NCBI RefSeq assembly: GCF_023156195.1
Contig: NZ_JAKUKA010000001.1
Location: 4,464,001 to 4,528,000, forward strand
Reading direction: 5' to 3'
DNA: 64,000 nucleotides
Source: Chitinophaga sedimenti
Lineage (GTDB): Bacteria; Bacteroidota; Bacteroidia; Chitinophagales; Chitinophagaceae
Position 1 is the first letter of the stretch. Each line of letters opens with the position of its first letter. A model generated the notes under the pieces. That model searched no databases. It was not told the origin of the DNA and saw only the letters and a list, made by a program, of their open reading frames with translations. Of this stretch, positions 29,898 through 39,040 are shown piece after piece. The translations under genes and the position numbers were made by a program.

Positions 29898-32236
29898 TAA
29901 TCTCTTACGATACGCAGTTTAGCGTAGTTCAGCATGATTTTCTTTTCACCGCCGCCCGTAGGGAAGTTCACGGTGGCAATTCGGTTATTGCTGGCCCCTT
30001 CCATCGACATGATGGTACCGAAACCAAATTTCTGGTGTTCGATCTTCATGCCGGTTTCCATGGTTGCGGGATCGTCCGCCGTGAAGCCCGGTGTGGGTAC
30101 GTGGGTAGACGCGGCCGCAGCGGGTTTCGGCATTGGCCTCGGGCCCGATGCGGGTGCGGAAGATTGTTGCTGACCGGGCGACTTTTTCTGCATACGGTCG
30201 AACATGTTACCGCCGCCTGCACGGGAAGTAGGTGCGCCACCGCCGAAGCTGTTGCGAACACCGCCGCCTGCATAGCTGCGATCTAAGTATTTTTCCGGCA
30301 CCTCTTCCGGGAAGCGGCTCGGTTCATTTTGTTGCAATTGTCCGAAACGGTAACGGCTGTTTGCATACGTGAGCCACAGGCGGGATTTCGCGCGTGTAAC
30401 AGCTACGTAGAACAGGCGGCGTTCCTCCTCCAGGTCTTCACGGGAGTTGATAGACAATCCGCTGGGGAACAGCGTTTCCTCCATACCTACAGTGAATACT
30501 ACCGGGAACTCCAGGCCTTTCGCGCGTGGATCGTCATCAGTTTTACCACGTCGCTGTCCTCATCGTTACCCTGGTCGGCATCGGTAAGCAGGGTGATCTG
30601 CTGCAGGTAGGCACCCAGACTTTTTTCCAGCAGTTCGCCGTCTTCGGTCGGGGTTTCGGTAAACTCCTTGATAGAGTTCAACAACTCCTGCACGTTCTCG
30701 TAGCGGGCCAGGCCTTCGGTTGTTTTATCGTTGAACAGTTCTTTTACAATATTGGTGCTTTTGCCCACCTGAACGGCCACGTCGTAAGCGTTGCTCTTTT
30801 CCAGCATGGAGCGGAAGCTGCGGATCATCAGTACGAAGTTGTCGATCGCTTCCAGGGTACCGGCTTTAAAACCGAATTCCCGGGCGCGCTCCAGCACTTC
30901 CCACATGGTGATGTTGTTTTCGTTGCTCGCCAGCACCGCGCGGTCGATGCTCGTTTTACCAATACCGCGGATCGGGTAGTTGATAATACGTTTCAGGCTT
31001 TCCTCGTCGCGGGCATTGATGATGATGCGCAGGTAGGCCAGGAAATCCTTTACCTCCTTACGCTGGTAGAAGGAAATACCACCGAAAATGCGGTATGGAA
31101 TGGCCAGGCGGCGCAAACTTTCCTCCATCGCACGGCTTTGAGCATTGGTGCGGTAAAGGATCGCGAAATCGCGGTTAGCATAGTGGTTGCGCAGTTTCTG
31201 CTCGGCCACGGTGTCTGCCACGTATTTACCTTCCTCGTTATCGGTCATGGTACGTACCAGGCGGATTTTCTCACCTTCGGTATTGTCCGTCCACAGGGTC
31301 TTTTCGATCTGCCCCTTGTTTTTGGAGATCACCTCGTTGGCCACGCTCAGGATGCTTTTAGTACAGCGATAGTTCTGCTCCAGCTTTACCACGTGTGCAT
31401 CTGTATAATCTTTTTCAAACTGAAGAATGTTCTGGATGGTAGCCCCGCGGAACGAGTAAATACTCTGCGCATCGTCACCCACCACGCAAATATTTTCATG
31501 CACAGCGCCCAGCAGTTTGATGATCTCGTACTGCGCGGGGTTCGTATCCTGATACTCATCGATCATGATATACTTGAACTTGTGCTGGTATTTGGTGAGG
31601 GCTTCCGGAACGGTTTTCAGCAGCACGTAAAATTTGTACAGCAGGTCATCGAAGTCCATGGCGCCATTTTTAAAACAGCGTTTGGCGTACATGTCGTAAA
31701 TTTTACCCGTCATCGGACGGTTTGCGCGCATGTCTTCCTGCGTGATATAATAATCATGCTGATAATTCTCCGGGCTCATCAGGCTGTTTTTGGCAGCGGA
31801 GATGCGGTTGTATACCAGGTTGGGTTTGTAGTGTTTATCGTCGAGGTTCAGCTCGTTGATGATGGTCTTCACCACCGATTTGGCGTCGTCCGCGTCGTAG
31901 ATGGTGAAATCGCGGGGATAACCGATTTTGTCCGCGTCGGAACGCAACAGGCGGGCAAATACGGAGTGGAAGGTACCGATATAGAGGTTGCGGGCTTCAT
32001 TGCCACCGAGGATTTTTTTCTACCCTCTCCTTCATTTCCTTTGCAGCCTTGTTGGTAAAGGTGAGCGAAAGTATGTTAAACGCGTCTACGCCATTCTTCA
32101 TCAGATGGGCAATACGCGTAGTCAGCACTTTGGTTTTGCCGGAGCCGGCGCCGGCTACGATCATCAGGGGGCCGTTAATATGCACTACTGCTTCCCGCTG
32201 CCGTTCGTTCAGCTCATTTAAATAATTTGGATTCAT
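29897..32236 (-). CDS. UvrD/PcrA-type superfamily 1 DNA helicase (frameshifted)
   Basis: ATP-dependent 3'-5' helicase of repair and replication restart. Motifs in order: Q-motif LNERQREAVVH, Walker A VAGAGSGKTKVL, IGTFHS, Walker B MIDEYQDTNPAQ, VVGDDAQSIYSFRGA, KLEQNYRCT, ILYRTNAQSRAMEE, and FYVAVTRAKSRLWLT. Repaired length is about 779 residues. Start chosen at 32236 (MNPNYLNELNERQ). Breaks: the T run 32013-32019 (one base too many) and near 30517 (one short, at the conserved KGLEFPVVF). A Pro/Ala/Gly-rich linker and a Tudor-like C-terminal end (HQKFGFGTIMSMEG) follow, as in PcrA. The last base overlaps recX. Confidence 0.94.
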
Positions 32237-32339
32237 TCCCGAGTCTGGTGTTAAATCGTAATAATAAACTTCTTTCTGAAGCGTGTAAAAGTACGATTTG
32301 ATAGCGGGATGGAAAAATCCGTCAGCAATTATGCGGCTA

Positions 32340-32880
32340 CTACTGTCTTTTAGCATGTTTACGCAGGCGCGAAGCGAGTGATATTAGCATAATTCCTATT
32401 ATAACAGCATATACGCCGAACAGCCAGGTGAGCGAAATGGCCGCAGCAATCGGGTTCAACCAGAAAAGAATACCGAAAATGATGGAAATAAGGCCACCGA
32501 GGATGTACCAGCCTTCCCCGTTTATTTGTTTCCGGAGACGAATGGCGACGATCACCTCCATCAGCCCTACAAAAACGGCCCAGAAAGCCACGAGGTAAAT
32601 GAGCGCGGTACCCAGCGCCAGGGGATTGTAAAAGTGAGGATGCCCAGTGCAATACCGCAGATGCCCGATAGCAGAAATACCCACCAGTTTTCATTGTATT
32701 TACGTGCGCCCAATGCCCCCACTACCGAAAATACGCCGTCGACAAAAAGGTAGGCGCCCATGAATACGATCAGCGTGGCGAACGTGACGGTTGGCCAGAA
32801 CAAAGCCATCAACCCGAAAAAACAGCTAAAACACCTCTGAGCAGAAATACCCACCAATAGGCGGAAAAGTAGTTTTTCAT
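32340..32880 (-). CDS. HdeD-family (DUF308) membrane protein (frameshifted)
   Basis: About 180 residues with six predicted transmembrane helices in repeated pairs, e.g. FGLMALFWPTVTFATLIVFMG and WYILGGLISIIFGILFWLNP, typical of HdeD-like acid/stress proteins of unknown mechanism. The true start is most likely 32880 (MKNYFSAYWWVFLLRG), linked to the rest by one base in the A run 32817-32822. A second break near 32632-32635 needs one base to give the FYNPLALG segment. A perfect inverted repeat lies 11 bp upstream. Confidence 0.8.
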
Positions 32881-32890
32881 ATGCCACTAG

Positions 32891-32920
32891 TTTTAGGAAC
32901 TAACACCCCCGTTCCTAAAA
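32891..32920. promoter_or_regulatory. Perfect 10-10-10 inverted repeat upstream of the HdeD-like gene
   Basis: TTTTAGGAAC (32891-32900) and GTTCCTAAAA (32911-32920) are exact complements separated by 10 bp. Arm centres are 20 bp apart, about two helical turns, as for a dimeric regulator operator. There is no T tract, so it is a poor terminator for the upstream DUF4136 gene (stop at 32930). Confidence 0.5.
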
Positions 32921-32929
32921 AGTTCGGGC

Positions 32930-33472
32930 CTACTTCAGTTTCTTCAACAACAAGGAGGCAGTGCCCGTAATATGCGCCTTCACGTGTTTTTCGGGGCCAG
33001 ACAGCACCTCTTTCGTGGCTGTACGCCACACCAGGCCTTCCCTCTTTTTATCATAGATTTTTAATACCGCCACACGCTCCCTGTATGCCCTGCCGGGTAC
33101 CGGATCGGCATAGTTGCTTTGCAGGTACGGTACCTCGCCGCGATTGTTCATGACGTTACTGGGAACATATGCCGTGCGGATAAAACTGCCCATTGAATAA
33201 GCGATAACAATATCGGCGCTGTCGGGAGATTCGCGCAGCCCGCAGAGCTGCAGTTGCCGCACCAGTTCCCACCGCAGCAGGTGGTTTTGCCCGCCATCCC
33301 GCTCCGACCGGCCACCGATCCATTCTTCGCGCAGCGAAAAAGTTTTGTAGTCCGACAATCTTACCGCGCCTTTGGGACGCACCCGCTCTTCCAACCGCAG
33401 GGTATTGCAGGCAGACAGTAACCACAGGCAGAGGGTATAAAAAACAATTCTCGTGGAGAGCATATCTTCCAA
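32930..33472 (-). CDS. DUF4136 lipoprotein 1
   Basis: 180 residues, intact, with a lipoprotein signal (LWLLSACNTLRLEE, acylated Cys about 22). DUF4136 proteins are small periplasmic or outer-membrane lipoproteins of unknown function; the pattern YKTFSLREEW near the N-terminus and VLKIYDKKREGLVWRTAT near the C-terminus fits. A paralogue lies immediately upstream on the same strand (28-bp gap), so the pair looks like a tandem duplication that has diverged. Confidence 0.75.
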   Translation of the reverse strand: MEDMLSTRIVFYTLCLWLLSACNTLRLEERVRPKGAVRLSDYKTFSLREEWIGGRSERDGGQNHLLRWELVRQLQLCGLRESPDSADIVIAYSMGSFIRTAYVPSNVMNNRGEVPYLQSNYADPVPGRAYRERVAVLKIYDKKREGLVWRTATKEVLSGPEKHVKAHITGTASLLLKKLK

Positions 33473-33500
33473 TATAGAAAAAAGCCGGCACCTTTACAAG

Positions 33501-34037
33501 CTACTTCAGTTCCCTGAGCAACTCGCTTACTGCTTCTGCCACCTGTGCCTGCCGGCGCGCGGGTTTGGAGGAAATCACATCTTCCACTACACCGCGCCAT
33601 ACCATTTTGTTCTGTGCGCGGTCTACCAGGTGAATAGTGGCGGTTCCTTCCTTATACCGACCCACTTCTATCTGCTCACTTTTCCAGGAATACCGGCGCT
33701 GGCCGATGTAACGGGGCGCCTCGCGAAAATCGGTTTCGCGGGTCTGCACTTTTTCCTGTACAACGAGGCCGATGTTCACTTCCAGGTCTGGGTTGGCAGC
33801 CTGTTGCAGGCCGTGCTCCGTTAGCTGTTTCGCAATTTCGCGCTGCAACATGGTAATACCTTCGCGATAGGCCTGGCCGGATATGGTGGAGTCGCCGCCG
33901 GCTTCCACTTCATAGAAATTGAAAGTCTTGTATTGTGAGAGGGAAAAACCGTCGGCCGGTTCGCGGTTTAGCACCCGCGTGGTGTTACAGGCCAGGAAGA
34001 GCAGGGTTGCCAGGGGAAAGAACCATATTTTTCTCAT
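33501..34037 (-). CDS. DUF4136 lipoprotein 2
   Basis: 178 residues starting at 34037 (MRKIWFFPLATLLFLACN; lipobox LFLAC). Family segments are YKTFNFYEVE and IHLVDRAQNKMVWRGVVED. In the raw sequence this frame is open all the way up into the TlpA gene, creating an apparent 586-residue fusion; that is an artefact of the one-base error at 34201-34205, because a terminator and a lipoprotein signal lie between the two. Function unknown. Confidence 0.8.
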   Translation of the reverse strand: MRKIWFFPLATLLFLACNTTRVLNREPADGFSLSQYKTFNFYEVEAGGDSTISGQAYREGITMLQREIAKQLTEHGLQQAANPDLEVNIGLVVQEKVQTRETDFREAPRYIGQRRYSWKSEQIEVGRYKEGTATIHLVDRAQNKMVWRGVVEDVISSKPARRQAQVAEAVSELLRELK

Positions 34038-34121
34038 GTTGATGGAATTAAGCAAGGGTGTACCGCAATAAGGATACCGCTTTATAACGCCAGAGGCCGG
34101 CCAATAGTTGTATAAAACGAA

Positions 34122-34150
34122 AAGGCCGGCCCTTCCGTGGCCAGCCCTTT
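34122..34150 (-). terminator. Terminator after the TlpA gene
   Basis: Minus-strand stem AAGGGCTGGCC (34149-34139) with GGCCGGCCTT (34131-34122), followed by TTCGTTTTA. It lies 24 bp after the TlpA stop and ends the second SusCD operon before the DUF4136 pair. Confidence 0.78.
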
Positions 34151-34173
34151 CTGTATGATTACGGATATGGCAG

Positions 34174-35261
34174 CTATTTTCCCGCGAACAGCTGCTCCAG
34201 TTTTTCTGCAGTGCTTCTTCGCGTAAATCCTTTGCAATTACCTTACCGGAGGGATCCACCAGGAAGTTGGTAGGCACGGCACGGATGCCGTAGTCCGCCA
34301 CAATATCGCTTTGCCAGCCTTTCAGGTCGCCTACGTGCGCCCAGGTCAGGCCGTCTTTCGCAATCGCCTGTACCCAGGCATCGTGTTTAGTGTCCAACGT
34401 TACGCCCAACACCTCGAAGCCTTTCGCGTGGTACTTGTTAAAAGCCGCCACCACGTTCGGATTTTCTTTACGGCAGGGTCCACACCAGCTGGCCCAGAAG
34501 TCGACGAGCACGTATTTACCGCGGTAGCTGGATAGCTTCACGATGTTACCAGCCGTATCGGCCAGTGCAAACTCCGGCGTGGCGCCAATGCCTGTCTTGG
34601 CAGCAATGCGCTGTATTTCAGCAATCTCTTTACCGTATACAGAATTGAGTGCCGCTGGTTTAAGCAATGGCATCAGTGCCTTTACTTTTTCCGGGGCCGG
34701 ATAGTTGATATACCGGTCGATGATCAACCATGGTACAACCGGGGAAGAAGGGTAGTTGCGCGCCATGCGGAACACCGCGGTATCCATTTCGCCCTGCAGA
34801 TCATCGAACAAACGACGTACGGCGGCAATGCCGGCAGTGTCCTGTACTTTTGTGGCGGAGTCCGGGCGTTTGTAATATCCGCCTGCCTTGGGGGTAATGG
34901 CGTTCCATGCATTGAACCATTCGCGCAGCTGCGGGTTGTACCGCGAGCCGGTAAACGTTACGTCCTTGAACAGCGTATCCGTTTTCATCGTCAGTACGCC
35001 ATTGTCGGAAAAGAAGCTGTACCCACGGCGCTGACCGGCCACGTTCACGTAGTAGATTTCACCGGGATTGGTGCCTTTGTACGTAAACTTACCGTTCTTC
35101 ACCATTACCGAATCGGTTACGTTCTTTTTGCCTTCGGCATGCGCGATATAGAGTTTCCCGGACTTCATGCCCTTTACTTCTCCATTCAGCACGAAGCCTG
35201 TTTTTTTCTGCGCATACACTGCGGAACTAACCAGCAGCAAAAACGCCATCATCTTTTTCAT
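34174..35261 (-). CDS. TlpA-family thiol-disulfide reductase with DUF4369 domain (frameshifted near stop)
   Basis: Exported thioredoxin-fold protein of about 362 residues. Signal peptide (MMAFLLLVSSAVYA), an N-terminal DUF4369 domain (about 22-130: GEVKGMKSGKLYIAHAEGK), a helical middle, then the thioredoxin domain with LVDFWASWCGPCRKENP (CGPC) and the cis-Pro region GIRAVPTNFLVD. One base added to the T run 34201-34205 gives the natural stop at 34174. It is the last gene of the second SusCD operon, 18 bp after the PKD-like gene; TlpA proteins commonly accompany such operons and may keep exported partners reduced (inference). Confidence 0.9.
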
Positions 35262-35279
35262 GTAGTGTATGATTTTGTA

Positions 35280-36770
35280 TTAAGGTATTTTCAGTGCGAT
35301 ATCCACAATACGGCCAAAGCCCTCGTACTTCACGCGATAGCTGGTAAAATCACCTACGGTATTCAGGTCAAAGAAGTACACGCGGCCCTGCGTGCCATCC
35401 CAGGTGATGGCCAGCAGTTCGGAACCGGTTACCTGGTTACGTTTGTACTTCAGCTGCGTTACTGTTTCGCCGGCCGGGAAGGTAAACTTTTGTATCGTAC
35501 TATTGGAAGTTGTTTCGTAGCGGTTGATCGTACCACCCACCGCATAATAAATGTGCGGTGTTAAGGTAGAGGATGCGATGCCTGTCATATTCAGAATGCC
35601 CGGCGCATTCATCTGCACTTTCTGCAACGACAGGTCCTGCGTCTGGTTCGCCGCCACTACCAGCTTAAAGCGCAGCAGCCATGGGTTGCTCGCGGCATCT
35701 TTCATCACTGCATTGTACTCACGTGTTACGTTTGCCGTATCCATGTACAGCATTTCCATGCCAATGTTGTTCATATCGAACAGCGCACCGGGCACCGTGG
35801 GGAAAGTTTGCAATTTGCTGGTACCGATGTTGAAGAAACGCTGACCGATCTGATCGTATGCCACCGCGGTGTAAGTGGTACCACCCGCTACAAACGGCGC
35901 TGCACGGTAGTTGTAATCACCAGCCGGTGTTGTAAGCTGCTGACCGAACTTCTTCGTACCCGGGAAACCACCTACCATGTTCGAATGTATTTTTCCATCG
36001 TTGATGATGATGCCCTGGGAAGGACTTGTGGTATTGTTCATGGCCCAGAACAAACGCTGGGGCTTAATGACAGATGGCGGAGAGAAAAACAGGTAAGAGA
36101 AATCCCACAGCTTTACCATCGTCTGGTAATTCAGTTCTACGGCACCATTCTCTGACAGTAAATGTATCTCCTTCGATTCGGTAGAATAACCATCTGTTAC
36201 CGAGTAGATGGTCATATCCAGCTTCACCGGCTTACCAATAGGCGCACCTGCGTTTAACAGGCTGTAAACGTTACGCTCTACCACACCACCCGGCATGATC
36301 ATAGACAGATCGCCGCCGGTCGGTTTATCTTCGAGCACCATCCAGCCCGTAGCGTATTTATTCACCACGGTTAAACCGTAAAAGTAAGCGGAGCTTACGC
36401 CCGTACGTTTATCAGTAACCCGGTAGGTGAGCCTGTAATTCTGACCCAGCGTGAACGGTGGTGCCGACACCACTATGCGCAGGTTCTTTTGGGTGGAGAT
36501 CACCGTTTTAGGCAGGGCATAAGAAGAAGCAGGCGAGTTGTCATACACCATCCACTCATAACTTAAGCTGTCCTCGTTCGTGGCGATGCTCTGCGAAACA
36601 ACCGGTGTAATTTTCAGCGAATCGCCGATCGTAATGGCCAATGCGGTTTTTGATGTATCCGTAATCGTAATCCGGTTCACATCAATATAATCATAATTGC
36701 CTTTGTCTTTGTAACAACCGGCCACCAATAGCGCCAGCGAAACACCCGACAATATATACTTCAATTTCAT
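35280..36770 (-). CDS. PKD-like family lipoprotein
   Basis: 496 residues, intact. Lipobox LLVAGCYKDKGNYDY at about residue 19, a PKD/Ig-like beta domain in the first 130 residues (YEWMVYDN; YRLTYRVTDKRTG), then a long region with beta-propeller-like repeats (AVAYDQIGQRFF; LLAITWDGTQGRVYFFD). Proteins with this start belong to the PKD-like family found next to SusC/SusD and DUF4843 genes. It is probably a surface-exposed substrate-binding component; no enzyme motif is visible. Confidence 0.82.
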   Translation of the reverse strand: MKLKYILSGVSLALLVAGCYKDKGNYDYIDVNRITITDTSKTALAITIGDSLKITPVVSQSIATNEDSLSYEWMVYDNSPASSYALPKTVISTQKNLRIVVSAPPFTLGQNYRLTYRVTDKRTGVSSAYFYGLTVVNKYATGWMVLEDKPTGGDLSMIMPGGVVERNVYSLLNAGAPIGKPVKLDMTIYSVTDGYSTESKEIHLLSENGAVELNYQTMVKLWDFSYLFFSPPSVIKPQRLFWAMNNTTSPSQGIIINDGKIHSNMVGGFPGTKKFGQQLTTPAGDYNYRAAPFVAGGTTYTAVAYDQIGQRFFNIGTSKLQTFPTVPGALFDMNNIGMEMLYMDTANVTREYNAVMKDAASNPWLLRFKLVVAANQTQDLSLQKVQMNAPGILNMTGIASSTLTPHIYYAVGGTINRYETTSNSTIQKFTFPAGETVTQLKYKRNQVTGSELLAITWDGTQGRVYFFDLNTVGDFTSYRVKYEGFGRIVDIALKIP

Positions 36771-36787
36771 GTTTTACTTTTTTACGG

Positions 36788-37522
36788 TTAAGGGAAGGTT
36801 ACGCGTTCGCCTTTTTCATCCATCATCGGGCCATTGGCCTGCTCATAATTGTACAGCGCCAGTTTCACCGACTGAATATAGTATGCCAGGTCGCCCGGAT
36901 AAATAGCACCGGTCCAGGTAGTACGGCCGGTAATCGCGATCATGAAGCGGAACTTCGTCTCGGAATACGTACCGAAGCTCACGGCCAGGCTGTTATCCCA
37001 GTTGCTCGGCTTCAGCAGCATATCGGTCACGGTCAATTTATAATGCCAGCGATCCAGTTTATTGGCAGCCGGATTCGGAACATCTGAATAGCCGGGCAGA
37101 AAATCGGCCGATGTATCGATCTCAAATACCACATGCAACGTACTGTCTTTCAAACCTGGCCTGCGATATAAAATAACCGGTACACGCACCTCGAATTCCC
37201 CCTTTGGCATAAACAGGTTCTTGATCTCATAATGATAACCTGCCTTCGCGGTGGAGCTGTCCAGCGCATGTACGGCTATTACACGATCACGATCGGCGGC
37301 GGAGCCTATCACACGGAAAGTAAGCCAGGCCGTGTCCTGTGTAATCGTATTGGAACCGGTCGCAAAAGAGTAAATAATGCTGTCCGGGTTGGTGATGAAT
37401 TTCGTGAAATAGATCCTGGGATCTTCCTTGTACATCAGCCGGTCGTCTTTGCCGCAGGCCGTCAACAACACGGAACCCAGCAGCAGAGAACATATAAATA
37501 GTTGAAGCAGTCTTGTTTGCAT
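36788..37522 (-). CDS. DUF4843 lipoprotein
   Basis: 244 residues, intact, lipobox VLLTACGKDDRLMY. The sequence YFTKFITNPDSIIYSF and the TAWLTFRVIGSAADRDR strand match DUF4843, a surface lipoprotein family found between SusD and PKD-like genes. It starts 13 bp after SusD and ends 17 bp before the PKD-like gene. Function is inferred only from position: accessory binding protein of the transporter. Confidence 0.82.
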   Translation of the reverse strand: MQTRLLQLFICSLLLGSVLLTACGKDDRLMYKEDPRIYFTKFITNPDSIIYSFATGSNTITQDTAWLTFRVIGSAADRDRVIAVHALDSSTAKAGYHYEIKNLFMPKGEFEVRVPVILYRRPGLKDSTLHVVFEIDTSADFLPGYSDVPNPAANKLDRWHYKLTVTDMLLKPSNWDNSLAVSFGTYSETKFRFMIAITGRTTWTGAIYPGDLAYYIQSVKLALYNYEQANGPMMDEKGERVTFP

Positions 37523-37535
37523 ATTGCGTGTTTAA

Positions 37536-39028
37536 TTATTTACCAAATTCGATTTGCGTCAGCGGCAGCGGGAAAGTGTATTTATCCTGCGTCATGGTGC
37601 CGGCTACGCCATCGGGAACAGTGGCTGCATTTGTTCTTTTCAGGTAGAACCAGTACTGGCCTTCACCATAAAACTCTTTCCGGTATTCTTTGGCGATTTC
37701 CGCATTGAGTGTAGCGGAGCTGGTGAGAGCAGGCAAACCGCGCGCCACGCGCACCTGGTTGAGGAATACAAGTCCCTCGTCCGGTGTGGCAGCCGCTTCC
37801 GCAGCGATGTAGTACATCTCCGGCAAACGCATGATCGGCAACAGTCGTTGCTTCACATTCCTGTCGTTATCGGTATGGTATTTTTGTTATACACCTGGCC
37901 ATTGGCGTTCGCAGAGGTCCACAGTGAACGGGAAGATGCGGGCAAACGCAGGTCGGTACCGTATCCCGGAACAGACGATTCGTACAATGCATTCACTTTC
38001 GTCAGCGTAGAAAACAGGTCGCGGTTATCATTTCTCACATCCGCCGCAGGCTTGAACAGGTCCTCAGAAACGCGCCTTAAACCAGATGCATAAATCGAAA
38101 AGATATGTTCCATGCTAAAGGTCATGTCCGATCCTTCGGTCGTGGCATCCACGTTCATTTCTGTTGCCAGGATGAAGCGGAATTTGCCGCTGCCGATCAC
38201 TTCCTGTGCATATTTCAGGGCATTTATTTTATCTCCTTTATAAAGATATAAACGCGCCAATGCTGCTTTTACAGCCCAGTAGTTCAGGTGGTTCTGGCGG
38301 TACATCATAAATAACTCGAGGCTCACCGAACCCTGGTTCGATGCAATCTGGTCGATTTTGGTGTTTACCGACAACAGCTGTTCTGCCTCCAGCAGGTCTT
38401 TTTCCGCCTTGCCCACAATTACATCAATACTTTCTGTTTGTTGCGGATTGATGGTAAAAGCGTTCATGTAAGGAATACCTTTCGCGGCGGCATTTTGTCC
38501 GCCGAGATACGCCGGCGCAAACATGCGCAGCAGTTCAAAGTGCATAAAACCACGCATCGCCAGGCTTTCCCCTTTGATAATTTTGTAAGGCTCGTCGCCC
38601 AACATCGATTGTTTGCCTTCGATGTTTTTCAGAATATAGTTTGCCTGTGCGATCACCTGGTAACCACCACCCCAGATGCCTGCTACCGTAAATTCCGCGT
38701 TGAGGTACAGGCTGCCGGGGGCTACGGTATTGGTAAAAGTAGATCTTGCCCAGTTGTAGTAATATTGACCGGAGGCTTTGTTTTCATAGCGGCCCGCCAG
38801 TACATCGATGGCGCCGAAAGTAAGTGTGCGGCCGTAAAGCGAATCGCTCGTCGCCAGCTGGTACATGCCAAACAACGCGTCGGTGAATCCCTGCGCGGTG
38901 TTGAACTGATCGCCCTCGCGTACCTGCGTTTTCGGCGCCACATCCAGCCATTTGGAACAGGACGAGAGTGAAACCACAGCCACCAGGACCAACAGGAGCT
39001 TATTTTTTATGCTGAATTTCATATTCAT
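37536..39028 (-). CDS. SusD/RagB-family lipoprotein 2 (frameshifted)
   Basis: About 497 residues. Signal with lipobox SLSSCSKWLDVAPKTQ, then SusD-type TPR sequence (IIKGESLAMRGFMHFELLRMF) and C-terminal IMRLPEMYYIAAEAAA with YRKEFYGEGQYWFYLKR. One break at the T run 37881-37885 needs one base. It directly follows SusC 2 (12-bp gap) and should form the ligand-capturing lid of that transporter. Confidence 0.92.
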
Positions 39029-39040
39029 CTATTTAAAAGA

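Noticed and set aside
30526..32058. Long + strand open frame (510 codons) opposite the helicase gene
   Set aside because: It is the antisense shadow of a clearly conserved UvrD/PcrA-type helicase; its translation is Phe/Val/His-rich and matches no family.
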